From Bacteroidetes bacterium 43-16 (GTDB lineage: Bacteria > Bacteroidota > Bacteroidia > Chitinophagales > Chitinophagaceae), in NCBI GenBank assembly GCA_001897525.1, contig MKTB01000017.1, positions 248,001 through 312,000 on the forward strand: a DNA stretch of 64,000 nucleotides. The letters are read 5' to 3'. The notes under the pieces are model-generated. The model was given only the letters and a program-made list of their open reading frames with translations. It made no database searches and was not told where the DNA came from. Positions 19,026 to 29,378 of the stretch are shown piece by piece. Within the stretch, counting starts at the first letter, position 1. Each line of letters starts with the position of its first letter. The translations under genes were made by a program, and so were the position numbers.

Positions 19026-19745
19026 TTATTTTACTTTTAATAATTCTACTTCAAACACCAATGTAGAACCTGGTTGGATGAATGGAGGTCTTTCCTGTGC
19101 GCCATAAGCCAAGGCTGCAGGGATGATGAATTTATATTTTGCTCCGGGACTCATCAGTTGCAAACCTTCGGTCCAGCCTTTGATCACCTGGTTTAAAGGG
19201 AATTCAACCGGTTGTCCTTTACTTTCGTCAAAAGTAGTCCCATCGATCAGGGTACCTTTATAGTTTACAGATACCAGTTGGCTGCCGGTTGGTTTAGCCC
19301 CGCTACCTTCTGTAATGGCTTCATATACCAGTCCGCTGGCGGTCTTTTGCAGCTTGGGATTGGCCTTCATCTGGTCTGCGATGTACTGAGCACCTTTTTG
19401 CTCATTTTCAGCGGCAGCAGCTTCATTGTTCTTGGTCTTTTTATCCATCATTCCTTTCTGCCAGTCCATCAATGTGGCTTGTAATGCAGCAGAATCCAGG
19501 TGGGCTTTTCCGGAACTTAAATAGTCGCTGATCGTAGCATAGATCAATTGGGTATCCAGGTCTTTATCCTGTGTAGCTACAGAAGATACATTGCGCTTGA
19601 TGTCCTGCGCCATAGCGAGGCCAATAGCATAGCTTGATTTTTTCTCAGCGTTTTGTGCCACTTTAGCATCTACTTTAGGGCCTTGCTGGCAAGCGATTAA
19701 GGAGCTCATACCGAGCGCTAATAAAGAAAGTTTTGTGATTTTCAT
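19026..19745 (-). CDS. FKBP-type peptidyl-prolyl cis-trans isomerase (lipoprotein)
   Basis: 'VSVNYKGTLIDGTTFDES...VIKGWTEGLQLMSPGAKYKFIIPAALAYGAQERPPFIQPGSTLVFEVELLKVK'. Confidence 0.95.
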   Translation of the reverse strand: MKITKLSLLALGMSSLIACQQGPKVDAKVAQNAEKKSSYAIGLAMAQDIKRNVSSVATQDKDLDTQLIYATISDYLSSGKAHLDSAALQATLMDWQKGMMDKKTKNNEAAAAENEQKGAQYIADQMKANPKLQKTASGLVYEAITEGSGAKPTGSQLVSVNYKGTLIDGTTFDESKGQPVEFPLNQVIKGWTEGLQLMSPGAKYKFIIPAALAYGAQERPPFIQPGSTLVFEVELLKVK

Positions 19746-19814
19746 TTTATGAATGCTTGTTGTAATGTTAAGTTAAAGCGCAAATATATAATTATGGCAG
19801 TAAAATACATATAA

Positions 19815-19844
19815 AAAGGTGCGATTAATTATAACCGCACCTTT
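19815..19844. terminator. inverted-repeat terminator
   Basis: AAAGGTGCG...CGCACCTTT. Confidence 0.65.
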
Positions 19845-19860
19845 GAGTATTTATGAAGGA

Positions 19861-20376
19861 CTATACAAAGAGTAATATGATGGTGAGTACCGCGCCTACC
19901 AGGGTATAGACCATGCCTTTTTTGAAGATCTTTGATTTGGGCTGGAACATCCAGAAGCTGGAGATGACATAGAACAGCAGTGATGTGCCGAAGAATACAT
20001 TCAAGGCAGATAATGGCTCGGCAGATTTGGATTTATGTAAGGACACCAGCTTGTTCAGCACAAAAGGGTATTCTTTCTTTTTATAATCCACCGCACCGTT
20101 TTTTACCGCATACCAGCCTTCTTTAAAATAGGCTGTATCATTGGACTCTTTAGTAAATTCCAGGTTGCGGATGCTGATCTCTTTACCTAAAGCTTTATCA
20201 GAGAGCCCTGGCTCGAGGGTTTTAGTGATATGCTTTTCTTGTTTCAATGCATCTTTATCCCGGAAGATGAGTACAATGCCGCTCAGGGAATAAATAGCCA
20301 TGATGCCGGCAAGGAAATAGCCTAAATAGCGGTGTACTACGCGCATAAAGGTTTTGGTGTCTCTGATCTCTGCCAT
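19861..20376 (-). CDS. PepSY-associated TM-like membrane protein
   Basis: 'VHRYLGYFLAGIMAIYSLSGIVLIFRD' characteristic N-terminal helix. Confidence 0.7.
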   Translation of the reverse strand: MAEIRDTKTFMRVVHRYLGYFLAGIMAIYSLSGIVLIFRDKDALKQEKHITKTLEPGLSDKALGKEISIRNLEFTKESNDTAYFKEGWYAVKNGAVDYKKKEYPFVLNKLVSLHKSKSAEPLSALNVFFGTSLLFYVISSFWMFQPKSKIFKKGMVYTLVGAVLTIILLFV

Positions 20377-20431
20377 ATTGTATATTGCTCAATAAGGGCG
20401 CAAATCTAGGGATTCTCTGCAGGATATTTTT

Positions 20432-20788
20432 TTAAAATTTCGGATTGTCTATAAATTTTACAATACTGTGAGATTGCGCTTCTGACCATTTCCGGCTCAT
20501 ATCGCCCATTTTAAAGCGGATAAAATCTTCATCATTCATATGCAATTCTACCGTTGCGATGCCAGGATCAATAAGGTCGACGAGTTTATTCAATTTTGTC
20601 TGTGCGGTTTTGTCCAGCATTTTATCCATCACCAGCATATCGAAACTGTGGGTATTGATGGCATCAATCGCTTTTTCTATATCGGTTTCAAAAGTTGTGC
20701 TGATGTGGTCAAATTCTTTGCTTACTTTTTGAAAGATATCTGTTGAAGTATGAGTATCGTAAACGACGTATGTGTTTAATGTTTTCAT
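20432..20788 (-). CDS. hypothetical receiver-like small protein
   Basis: ORF; start probably MKTLNTYVVYDT; family uncertain. Confidence 0.6.
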   Translation of the reverse strand: MKTLNTYVVYDTHTSTDIFQKVSKEFDHISTTFETDIEKAIDAINTHSFDMLVMDKMLDKTAQTKLNKLVDLIDPGIATVELHMNDEDFIRFKMGDMSRKWSEAQSHSIVKFIDNPKF

Positions 20789-21023
20789 AATTTTTTTATT
20801 TACAGACAAAGTTAGGCAGTTATTCCAATCCTGCCATTGATTTAGGTTAAGAAAGGTTATAAGATGTACTCATATCAAAGCAGCAAGCGAGTATTTTTCG
20901 ACGGGACTCGGGGGTACAGGTTGGCTGTAGATTTCCCGGCTTCATTTTATCGCGCTTGAAATACAAGGCTATGGTTGAAGCATTTTTCCTACCTTCAATG
21001 TTTCACTTAAATAAGCAAATTCA

Positions 21024-21518
21024 ATGGGACTTAAACAGGCTTTACTGATAGAAGTTGAGCGCGAAACGGAAAACACGAGAAAGATGATCAGCAGGATCGA
21101 GGATGGTCATCTGGCATTCAAGCCACATGAAAAATCTATGAGTATGCTGGCGCTGGCCAGGCATATTGTTGAATTGCATAGTTGGGTAGGGGAGATATTG
21201 AGTAAAGATGCATTAGATTTTCATAGTGGTTATACACCCTTGAGACCTGCTACGGTCAGTGAGCTATTGGAAGCTTTAAAGGTGGGTTATGAGCATAATA
21301 TTGCGCGTTTACAGGAAGTGAATGAGGAAGAATGGGAGCAGACCTGGTCTTTGAAGGCTGGTGCGCATACCATTGCCAGTATGCCCAGGAAAGCAGCGAT
21401 CCGCTATATTGTGCAGAATCACCTGATCCATCACCGCGGCCAGCTGAGCGTTTACCTGCGCCTGAATGATATCCCGGTGCCCGGCCTTTATGGCCCTTCT
21501 GCTGATGATCCGAGATAA
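21024..21518 (+). CDS. DinB family protein
   Basis: 'FKPHEKSMSMLALARHIVELHSW...NHLIHHRGQLSVYLRLNDIPVPGLYGPSADD'. Confidence 0.93.
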   Translation: MGLKQALLIEVERETENTRKMISRIEDGHLAFKPHEKSMSMLALARHIVELHSWVGEILSKDALDFHSGYTPLRPATVSELLEALKVGYEHNIARLQEVNEEEWEQTWSLKAGAHTIASMPRKAAIRYIVQNHLIHHRGQLSVYLRLNDIPVPGLYGPSADDPR

Positions 21519-21551
21519 GATAGTTTATTATTTGCCGAGAGGACTCTGATA

Positions 21552-21584
21552 AAACCTATAAGGTTTCAAAAACCTTATAGGTTT
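21552..21584. repeat. palindrome AAACCTATAAGGTTT...AAACCTTATAGGTTT
   Basis: Second copy of the family seen at 18210-18240; sits 3' of convergent genes. Confidence 0.8.
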
Positions 21585-21593
21585 CTGATCATT

Positions 21594-22739
21594 TTACCAA
21601 CTCAGGTGCTGCAGTTTCCTGTAAATATGATTCCCGGCATTATCATAAACCCTGATCACGTACATGCCCTGTGCAAAGGCGGCAGTGTTGATGGTATACG
21701 TTTGAAATTGTGGACGGTCAAAGCTTTGCTTAAATAATATTTTTCCCTCTACATTGCTTAATTGCACAAAGATCCTGGAGGAAGGTATATTCCCGATTGT
21801 CAATTTAATGTTTTGCTGACCGGTACCGATCTTCACATTTTCATCGTTAAAACCATTGTTGCCCGGAATAGAAGTGGGGTTCGCGTTCATTACAGAATCG
21901 ATCCAGGGCCTGAAGTAAGCGACATTGGTATAAATGCCCGGTTGCTCAAAAAGGGTTGTGGCATTACCGCCTCCGCTGACCACACCTATTATATATTTTG
22001 TCCCGTTATCTTCTACCCATAATGGCCCGCCACTGTCCCCGGCCGCCGCACCGGACTGGTCTTCATTACCTTCATAACCCACACAGGCCACTCTTTCGGT
22101 AATTGGCGATATGGAAGGGTCATTTTGATAAAAAGTATTACACTTTGTCCTGCCAATGATCTTCGAATTGGTCCATTTCATAATATCTGCAGATTGCATA
22201 CTGAAGGTATCCATGATGCCCCATCCAGCTGTCTTAACCGCCTGGTTATGGTTATAATAAAGAGCGGTATCCGCGCGCTGAGGCATGGCAATCGGAGCGA
22301 TTGTGTAAACCGGCTGTTTTAATTTGATCAGGCCTATATCATACCCGTTCCCCAGGTTTACGGAAAGATCAAAAGACCTGTGCCTGAAAAAAGTATCTAT
22401 TTCAGCTTCTATACCTCCATTAGGGTTTGTAGTCTGTGTATTGGTGCTTACTGTATTAAAACGGACATGGGTAGGAGCATCTATGCCCATATCTTCGGTC
22501 ATCACACAATGTGCCGCCGTAAGTACCCAATAAGGATGGATCAAAGCAGAGCCGCATAAATGGTAGCGAACGGAATCGTATGTGATCCGAATATCCCCGA
22601 GCCATGGAAATTGCCCTTCAATAACATTTTGGCCGCCCACGATCCAGTGACCGGATTGAGCGTTTGCAGGATTATTTTTAATAAGCGCTAAAGCACCTAA
22701 ACTTAAAGCCAGGACAATTTTTTTCATAGATATCGTCAT
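21594..22739 (-). CDS. secreted trypsin-like serine protease with T9SS tail
   Basis: 'WVLTAAHCV', 'YDIGLIKL', 'GAAAGDSGGPLWV'; C-terminal sorting-like domain. Confidence 0.94.
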   Translation of the reverse strand: MTISMKKIVLALSLGALALIKNNPANAQSGHWIVGGQNVIEGQFPWLGDIRITYDSVRYHLCGSALIHPYWVLTAAHCVMTEDMGIDAPTHVRFNTVSTNTQTTNPNGGIEAEIDTFFRHRSFDLSVNLGNGYDIGLIKLKQPVYTIAPIAMPQRADTALYYNHNQAVKTAGWGIMDTFSMQSADIMKWTNSKIIGRTKCNTFYQNDPSISPITERVACVGYEGNEDQSGAAAGDSGGPLWVEDNGTKYIIGVVSGGGNATTLFEQPGIYTNVAYFRPWIDSVMNANPTSIPGNNGFNDENVKIGTGQQNIKLTIGNIPSSRIFVQLSNVEGKILFKQSFDRPQFQTYTINTAAFAQGMYVIRVYDNAGNHIYRKLQHLSW

Positions 22740-22897
22740 TTAAAATATGATTCAAATTTATTAGAATTATGCTTCTGCCGGATCTCTACCGGTCGGTTTA
22801 AGCCGGAAATCTATTATTAAGACGTAATACAAGCGAAAATTCTTTACAAAAATTAAATAATTGTGCAGTAAATAGCGAAAGGGCGGGATTTGAGGCT

Positions 22898-22905
22898 TAA
22901 CTTTG
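22898..22905 (+). promoter_or_regulatory. Bacteroidota -7 box (TAnnTTTG) upstream of ctaA
   Basis: TAACTTTG 11 nt before the ORF-track start; no clear -33 TTTG. Confidence 0.4.
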
Positions 22906-22915
22906 GCAAATTTTT

Positions 22916-24007
22916 TTGTACAAAATGATTCAGGATTTTAACGATCAGGCACGCAAAAACCGTACGGTAGCCATTTGGCTGTTGATCGGTGTCGGTATGG
23001 TAATCGTGCAGACCTTACTGGGAGGTATCACCCGGCTTTCCGGCTCCGGATTATCCATTACAGAATGGAATATTGTAACCGGTACGCTGCCGCCTTTAAA
23101 TGAGCAGCAATGGGCAGAAGAGTTTGCAAAATATCAGGCATCTCCGCAGTTTAAATACCTGAATAGTGATTTCACCGTTTCCGATTTCAAATTTATTTTC
23201 TTCTGGGAATGGTTTCACCGCTTATGGGCCAGGTTGATCGGCCTTGTATTTGCCCTTCCTTTTATATACTTCCTGGTGAAGAAATACTTCACTAAGGATA
23301 TGGTTACGCCGATTGTAGGGATGTTTGTCCTCGGCGCTTTACAAGGTGCTATAGGCTGGATCATGGTAGCCAGCGGGCTTGTAGGCGATGCCATTTATGT
23401 GCGGCCGACCAGGCTGGCGATGCACTTTGTATTGGCCATGGTCTTAGGGGCCTATGTATTCTGGTTTGCCATAAAATTATTAATTCCCAATAATAAGAAG
23501 ATCGTTTCCGCTTCTTTGCATAGACTTGCCCTTATTATCCTGGTGGCTATAGGTATTCAATTTATTTATGGTGCCTTAATGGCCGGACATAAGGCGGCTA
23601 CGGTGGCTGCTACCTGGCCAACTATTAACGGGATGTGGATCCCGGAAAATATGGACCAGTCTCCCTCCGGGCATTATATGCTGGAAAATAAGATCACGAT
23701 TCATTTTATGCACCGCGGCCTGGCTTACCTGATATTACTGCTGACCATCTTATTTACGGTAAAAGCGGCTAAAATAAAGGTATCCGGTGTCTTCAATAAA
23801 TTTAAATACACACCAATAATACTGGTGCTGGTTCAGGTGACACTGGGCATTTTCACCTTATTGTCCAGCAATACGATACAAGCCAATAAATGGCTGACCT
23901 TCGAAACGATCGCGCTAAGTCACCAGATGATCGCCATGTTCCTGATGTTTAGTATGGTTTTGCAGGTTTACCTGATCAAAACAAAAACAGGAGTGGGCAA
24001 CAAATAA
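22916..24007 (+). CDS. ctaA: heme A synthase (COX15/CtaA)
   Basis: 'LGGITRLSGSGLSITEWNIVTGTLPPLNEQQWAEEFAKYQASPQFK', 'IFFWEWFHRLWARLIG'. Confidence 0.96.
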   Translation: MYKMIQDFNDQARKNRTVAIWLLIGVGMVIVQTLLGGITRLSGSGLSITEWNIVTGTLPPLNEQQWAEEFAKYQASPQFKYLNSDFTVSDFKFIFFWEWFHRLWARLIGLVFALPFIYFLVKKYFTKDMVTPIVGMFVLGALQGAIGWIMVASGLVGDAIYVRPTRLAMHFVLAMVLGAYVFWFAIKLLIPNNKKIVSASLHRLALIILVAIGIQFIYGALMAGHKAATVAATWPTINGMWIPENMDQSPSGHYMLENKITIHFMHRGLAYLILLLTILFTVKAAKIKVSGVFNKFKYTPIILVLVQVTLGIFTLLSSNTIQANKWLTFETIALSHQMIAMFLMFSMVLQVYLIKTKTGVGNK

Positions 24008-24009
24008 TT

Positions 24010-24038
24010 AAAAGCGGGAATCATTCCCGCTTTTTTTA
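24010..24038 (+). terminator. terminator after ctaA
   Basis: AAAGCGGGAATCATTCCCGCTTTTTTT. Confidence 0.88.
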
Positions 24039-24216
24039 TTTAGAAGTTTTCCCGGAATTAAGCTCCAATGAGTAGAATGCTGTAAGGACTTATATTATCC
24101 GCAACTGCCGTTTTTAGTATTAATTATTCTTTTATATAGTTTGCGTAAACTATCTGTGAATGCTAAATTTCTTCAAAATTCAACGGTAAATTTGTAAACA
24201 TTAAGCTATCTGAACA

Positions 24217-24897
24217 ATGAAGATCCTGGTCATAGAAGACGAAAAAGAGCTGGCAAAAAGCATCGTCGAATATCTTGCTGAAGAGCAATACTTATGTGAG
24301 GTGGCGGCCACTTTCAGGGAAGCGATGGATAAAATAGATATATTCAATTATGACTGTATCCTATTAGATATAACGCTTCCCGACGGGAATGGACTGAAAA
24401 TATTAGAAGAACTGAAGAACGATAATAAACAAGATGGGGTGATCATCATCTCAGCGAAGCATGCGCTCGATGATAAGATAAAAGGCCTGCAGCTGGGGGC
24501 CGATGATTACCTGACCAAACCCTTTCACTTATCGGAGCTTACCGCCCGTATCTATTCCATTATCCGCAGGAAGCAATTCAATAATGCTAACATTATAAAG
24601 CAGGAAGAACTGGAAATTGACCTGCTGGCAAAAACCGTTACTGTGAATAATGCAGTCCTTAATCTGACTAAAAAGGAATTTGATCTGTTGATCTACTTTA
24701 TCGGGAATAAAAACCGGGTACTTTCCAAAAGCACGCTGGCGGAGCATCTTTCCGGCGATTTTGCTGATATGCTCGACAACCACGATTTCGTATATGCTCA
24801 TGTGAAAAACCTGAAGAAAAAACTAAGTGATGCTGGCTGCGCTCCATATATAAAAACTATTTATGGTACGGGGTATATATGGAAGGGGAAGGGTTAA
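24217..24897 (+). CDS. OmpR-family response regulator
   Basis: Receiver 'MKILVIEDEKELAKSI...DYLTKPF'; winged-helix C-terminus. Confidence 0.95.
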   Translation: MKILVIEDEKELAKSIVEYLAEEQYLCEVAATFREAMDKIDIFNYDCILLDITLPDGNGLKILEELKNDNKQDGVIIISAKHALDDKIKGLQLGADDYLTKPFHLSELTARIYSIIRRKQFNNANIIKQEELEIDLLAKTVTVNNAVLNLTKKEFDLLIYFIGNKNRVLSKSTLAEHLSGDFADMLDNHDFVYAHVKNLKKKLSDAGCAPYIKTIYGTGYIWKGKG

Positions 24898-24940
24898 TTG
24901 TGAATGGTGGGTGGTGAGTGATGGGTGATTAGTGATATAT
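24896..24940. repeat. heptamer-type GTGRTRR repeat cluster
   Basis: GTGAATGGTGGGTGGTGAGTGATGGGTGATTAGTGAT. Confidence 0.75.
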
Positions 24941-26259
24941 CAGTCAATTATAAGCGCTATAATAATATACAATTGAAAAAAAACTTATTACAAAAATCGC
25001 TGAAACAGCTTACGGTCTTTGCATTTATTGTATTTGCATTGAGCATTCCATCCTATTTCCTGCTGGTGGACTGGATCTGGCTGAAAGAACTGGACGAAAA
25101 CAATCACCTTACCGCTGAGCGTATAGAAAATGAATTTAATGAACAACATATCAGCGAAGAAAAATTAGCGGAAAGCATTACTTTCTGGAATGAAATACAG
25201 CCGGTAAGCAAAATAGAATCCGCCCGGCAACCCTTATCGCAGGATAGCCTGTACACCATCAGGCGGCAAAATACTTATGCCAAAAAAGAAGCGATAGACC
25301 GCTTTCGCGGCTTAAAGACCAATATCAGGATCAATAACCGGAACTATGTATTGGTAGTAGAAACTAACGTAGAAGAGACCGAGGAAACGGTTGCCTATAT
25401 TGCGCTGGTGACACTGGGCTTTTTCCTGATCCTTGTTATTGGATTCTGGATACTGAACAGGAGGCTTTCTCAAAAATTATGGCGACCCTTCCGGGATACT
25501 TTACAGCAATTAAAATCCTTCCAATTGCACAGCCAGGAAAAAATCCGTTTCCAGGAGACCGATATCATAGAGTTTACGGAACTGAATGCAACGCTCGACA
25601 AGCTGCTGCAACATAATATTGCCACCTATCAAAGCCAGAAAGAGTTTACCGAAAACGCTTCGCACGAACTGCAGACACCCCTGGCGGTACTCAAAAACCA
25701 ACTCGACCTGCTGCTGCAAAGTGCTGACCTCACCGAAAAGCAATACCATATTGCAGAGGCCATGAACAAAGCCCTGATCAGGAGTTCAAGGATCAACAAA
25801 AACCTGCTCCTGCTGGCCAAGATTGAAAACAGCCAGTTTGATCATTCAACCCTTATCCGGTTTGACAACTTAGTGCTGCATAGTGTTGATGCGCTGCAGG
25901 CACATTTCAAAGAAAAAAACATAAGTCTCCATACAGATATTCAACAGGAGGTGGAAGTGAAAGCAAATGCCGGCCTGGCAGAAGTGCTGATCAATAACCT
26001 GATCGTGAACGCCATCCGGCATACTGCACCGGGATGCGATTGTACCATCGTCTTATCAGCAACCGGTTTTGAACTCAGCAATTCCGGGCAAAAGGCGCTT
26101 GATCCAGATCTGCTGTTTAAAAGATTTTCCAGGATGTCTGCCGACAATAGCGGTAGTGGCTTAGGCTTATCAATCGTTTGGGAAATATGCCGCCTGCACC
26201 ATTGGAGCATTAAATATAAATTTGAAAATAAGCAACACATTTTCTCTGTGCAGCTTTGA
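24925..26259 (+). CDS. sensor histidine kinase
   Basis: 'ENASHELQTPLAVLKNQLDLLL', 'LLINNLIVNAIRHT'-like N box, 'GSGLGLSIVWEIC'; true start may be TTG at 24973. Confidence 0.93.
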   Translation: MISDISVNYKRYNNIQLKKNLLQKSLKQLTVFAFIVFALSIPSYFLLVDWIWLKELDENNHLTAERIENEFNEQHISEEKLAESITFWNEIQPVSKIESARQPLSQDSLYTIRRQNTYAKKEAIDRFRGLKTNIRINNRNYVLVVETNVEETEETVAYIALVTLGFFLILVIGFWILNRRLSQKLWRPFRDTLQQLKSFQLHSQEKIRFQETDIIEFTELNATLDKLLQHNIATYQSQKEFTENASHELQTPLAVLKNQLDLLLQSADLTEKQYHIAEAMNKALIRSSRINKNLLLLAKIENSQFDHSTLIRFDNLVLHSVDALQAHFKEKNISLHTDIQQEVEVKANAGLAEVLINNLIVNAIRHTAPGCDCTIVLSATGFELSNSGQKALDPDLLFKRFSRMSADNSGSGLGLSIVWEICRLHHWSIKYKFENKQHIFSVQL

Positions 26260-26323
26260 TCCTGCTAAATTTCTTCTAAATCGCTACTGAACTTTGCTCT
26301 TGTAAATATAAAATATCAAGGCT

Positions 26324-28738
26324 ATGAGTTTAAGTAAAAAAGTATGGACCAGTTTGCTCTTCTTGTTCTTGCACACGGTGGTTGTCGCACAGACCAATGC
26401 AGTCACTATTTCCGGTATCGTAAAAAGCAAGGCAGATAAGTCGACCGTACCTTATGCAAATATTGTTATCAAAAATGAAAAAGACAGTGCTTTTGTCTCC
26501 GGTACACTGACCGATGAGGAAGGCCGGTTTTCCCTTGCCGGGATTAAGCCTGGTAACTATATAATGGAAACTTCTTCTGCAGGATTTGAAGCCAAAGAAC
26601 AAACTTTATTTATAGGCAGCCTTTCTGCTTTCCTGGATATCCCGGTGATCGATCTGGAGGAGCAGTCCACTGCCCTGGAAGGTATAACCGTTATGGGAAA
26701 AGCAGATGAGCTCAGCAGCAGGCTGGACAAAAAGACCTATTCCCTCGCTGATAACATCAGCCAGACCGGAGGATCGGTGCTGCAAAGTATGCAAAACCTT
26801 CCCGGGATTACGGTGCAGGACGGTAAAGTACAGTTGCGTGGTAATGAGAAAGTGACGGTTTTAATTGATGGCAAGCAGACTGCTTTGACTGGTTTCGGCA
26901 GCCAGACCGGCTTAGACAACATCCCGGCATCTGCCATTGAGAAAATAGAGATCATCAACAATCCCTCTTCAAAGTATGATGCCAATGGTAATGCAGGTAT
27001 CATCAACATCATCATGAAGAAAAACAAGCAGAACGGCTTTAACGGCAAGCTGGGCCTCACTTCTGGTATGGGTTCACTATGGGTGTGCAAAGAGAACCTT
27101 CCGGGCATAAGACCTCAATATACCTTTACACCAAAGATCAATCCGTCTGTATCGCTGAATTACCGGAAGAATAAGGTAAACCTCTTTTTACAGGCAGATA
27201 ACCTCTACACAGAAACCCTCAACAAAAATGAATTTGTAACCCGTAATTATGAGGACGGGACTGTGATCCATTCACAACTGAAACGCAACAGGAATACCAA
27301 TTTCCTGACGACCAGGGCAGGGATGGACTGGAATATAGATGAACGCAATACGCTTACAGTTTCGGGAATGTACGGCAGTGAAAAGATCATTGACCGCGGC
27401 GACCAGCCCTTTTTCAACAGCGACCAATCACAGCGTTTGCGCCTCTGGCAGTTCCTGGAAGATGAGCTGAAAACAACAGCAATGGGCACTGCAGCCTATC
27501 AGCACAAATTCAAAGAAGCCGGGCACTTGCTGAACATTGGTTTTAACTACACCTTTCACCGGGAAAACGAACAATATTTTTACGATAACTACCTGCCATC
27601 TTCCACCGGAACAGATGCATTTAAATTATTGTCGGACGAGCAGGTCTATGACTTCAATATAGACTACATCAAACCCTTAAAATATGGGCGTATCGAAACC
27701 GGGATCAAATTCCGTAACCGCAGCATTCCCACCAATATGGACTTCAGGCCGGGCAACAACTCCGTGCTGGATACAAATGCCGGTGGCTGGGCTACCTATA
27801 AAGAACTGATACCCGCAGTTTATGGTAACTATGTTTTTGAAAATAAAAAATGGGAAGCCGAGCTGGGCCTGCGTGTAGAGTATGTCAATATACAATATGA
27901 TGTAAATCCCGGCCACAGCACCTACAAAAGCGACGGCTACAACTATACGCAACCTTTCCCCAACCTGAGATTAGGCTATAAACTGGATGACAACAATAAA
28001 CTTAGCCTATTCTATAACCGCAGGGTAGACCGGCCTAATGAAGTAGATATTCGTATCTTCCCCAAGTATGATGATGCAGAAATCATTAAAGTCGGCAACC
28101 CTGCTTTACGGCCGCAGTTTACCAATTCCATAGAACTGGGCTATAAAAACACCTGGGATAAGGGCTATTTCTATACCGCTTTGTACCACCGTTTTGCTGA
28201 TGGGACCATTACAAGAATTTCGAGCACAGCTCCCGGCAGTAACCTGATCTACGCCATATTTCAGAATGCAGGTAAAAGCTACAACACAGGCCTGGAGGCT
28301 ATTTTAGATCAGAAGATTTCCGGTGCTTACTCCATCAACCTTAACGGGAATATTTACCGCAACCAGATAAATGCGTTTACCGTACAGAACCTGTACCCGG
28401 TGCCCAACACCTTCTCCGCAGACCGTCAATCGGCAATATCGGGCAACCTGAAGCTGAACAATATCTTCCGCTTTGCAGCAGGATGGAATGCGCAGGTAGC
28501 AGCCGTGTACCTCGCCCCCGATATTATACCGCAAGGGCAGATCCTTTCCCGCTTCTCTATCGATGCCGGACTCAAAAAATCTGTACAGAAAGGCAAAGGA
28601 GAACTCTTCTTTAATGCCACCGACTTGCTGAATACCATGGTCATCAGAAGGAAGATAAATGGAACAGGCTTTAACTATACCAGCGATGACTATTACGAAA
28701 CACAGGTCATCAGGCTGGGCTATAACTATAAATTTTAA
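26324..28738 (+). CDS. TonB-dependent receptor / outer membrane beta-barrel protein with CarboxypepD-regulatory-like domain
   Basis: N-terminal 'ISGIVKSKADKSTVPYANIVI', plug 'GNEKVTVLIDGKQTAL', C-terminal beta-barrel ending in YNYKF. Confidence 0.93.
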   Translation: MSLSKKVWTSLLFLFLHTVVVAQTNAVTISGIVKSKADKSTVPYANIVIKNEKDSAFVSGTLTDEEGRFSLAGIKPGNYIMETSSAGFEAKEQTLFIGSLSAFLDIPVIDLEEQSTALEGITVMGKADELSSRLDKKTYSLADNISQTGGSVLQSMQNLPGITVQDGKVQLRGNEKVTVLIDGKQTALTGFGSQTGLDNIPASAIEKIEIINNPSSKYDANGNAGIINIIMKKNKQNGFNGKLGLTSGMGSLWVCKENLPGIRPQYTFTPKINPSVSLNYRKNKVNLFLQADNLYTETLNKNEFVTRNYEDGTVIHSQLKRNRNTNFLTTRAGMDWNIDERNTLTVSGMYGSEKIIDRGDQPFFNSDQSQRLRLWQFLEDELKTTAMGTAAYQHKFKEAGHLLNIGFNYTFHRENEQYFYDNYLPSSTGTDAFKLLSDEQVYDFNIDYIKPLKYGRIETGIKFRNRSIPTNMDFRPGNNSVLDTNAGGWATYKELIPAVYGNYVFENKKWEAELGLRVEYVNIQYDVNPGHSTYKSDGYNYTQPFPNLRLGYKLDDNNKLSLFYNRRVDRPNEVDIRIFPKYDDAEIIKVGNPALRPQFTNSIELGYKNTWDKGYFYTALYHRFADGTITRISSTAPGSNLIYAIFQNAGKSYNTGLEAILDQKISGAYSINLNGNIYRNQINAFTVQNLYPVPNTFSADRQSAISGNLKLNNIFRFAAGWNAQVAAVYLAPDIIPQGQILSRFSIDAGLKKSVQKGKGELFFNATDLLNTMVIRRKINGTGFNYTSDDYYETQVIRLGYNYKF

Positions 28739-28744
28739 ATGAAT

Positions 28745-28777
28745 AGTAAGCCCCTGCATACACTGCAGGGGCTTACT
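28745..28777 (+). terminator. inverted repeat terminator
   Basis: AGTAAGCCCCTGCAtacacTGCAGGGGCTTACT. Confidence 0.75.
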
Positions 28778-28844
28778 AATTTATATAGATACTTCATCCC
28801 TGGATATATTGAGCAGTCCTGAAGGGTTCAGTTAAGATCACAAT

Positions 28845-29375
28845 TTATTCAAAGAATGCAGCCGGGTATATGACTTTACCTGCCTTGTTCTTCAAAGCAT
28901 CCGGTACAAGTTCGAGCGCCATACAGTTTTCCGGAGGAGCCTCAAAAGGAAGCGAAATGCCGAATTCATACAGGGGCCGGTATCCGAATCTGGGATAATA
29001 CCGTTCGTGTCCCAATAAAATAACCGATTGGTAGCCCAAATCTCTGGCCACAGTATGTGCTTTTTCGATCAAAGCAGCACCGATTCCTTTCCCTTGAAAT
29101 GCAGGTAAAACAGCCACCGGGGCCAATGCCAGTGCCGTAACTTCATCCCGGGCAGTAGCTATTTTAACCTCTGTGAGCAACACGTAACCTACTACCTGCC
29201 GGTCCATTTCAGCAAGCAGTGATAAGTCCGGAATAAATCCATCCGTGCTTCTTAAGCGCTCTACCAGGAACTGCTCTTTTTTATCACTATACTTCTCTTG
29301 GCGAAAGGCAGCTTCAATTAAATGGAAGACCTGCGGGTAATCAGATGGCCTTTCCTGCCGGATATGAATAGACAT
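28845..29375 (-). CDS. GNAT family N-acetyltransferase
   Basis: 'LALAPVAVLPAFQGKGIGAALIEKAHTVARDLGYQSVILLGHERYYPRFGYRP'. Confidence 0.94.
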   Translation of the reverse strand: MSIHIRQERPSDYPQVFHLIEAAFRQEKYSDKKEQFLVERLRSTDGFIPDLSLLAEMDRQVVGYVLLTEVKIATARDEVTALALAPVAVLPAFQGKGIGAALIEKAHTVARDLGYQSVILLGHERYYPRFGYRPLYEFGISLPFEAPPENCMALELVPDALKNKAGKVIYPAAFFE

Positions 29376-29378
29376 AGG

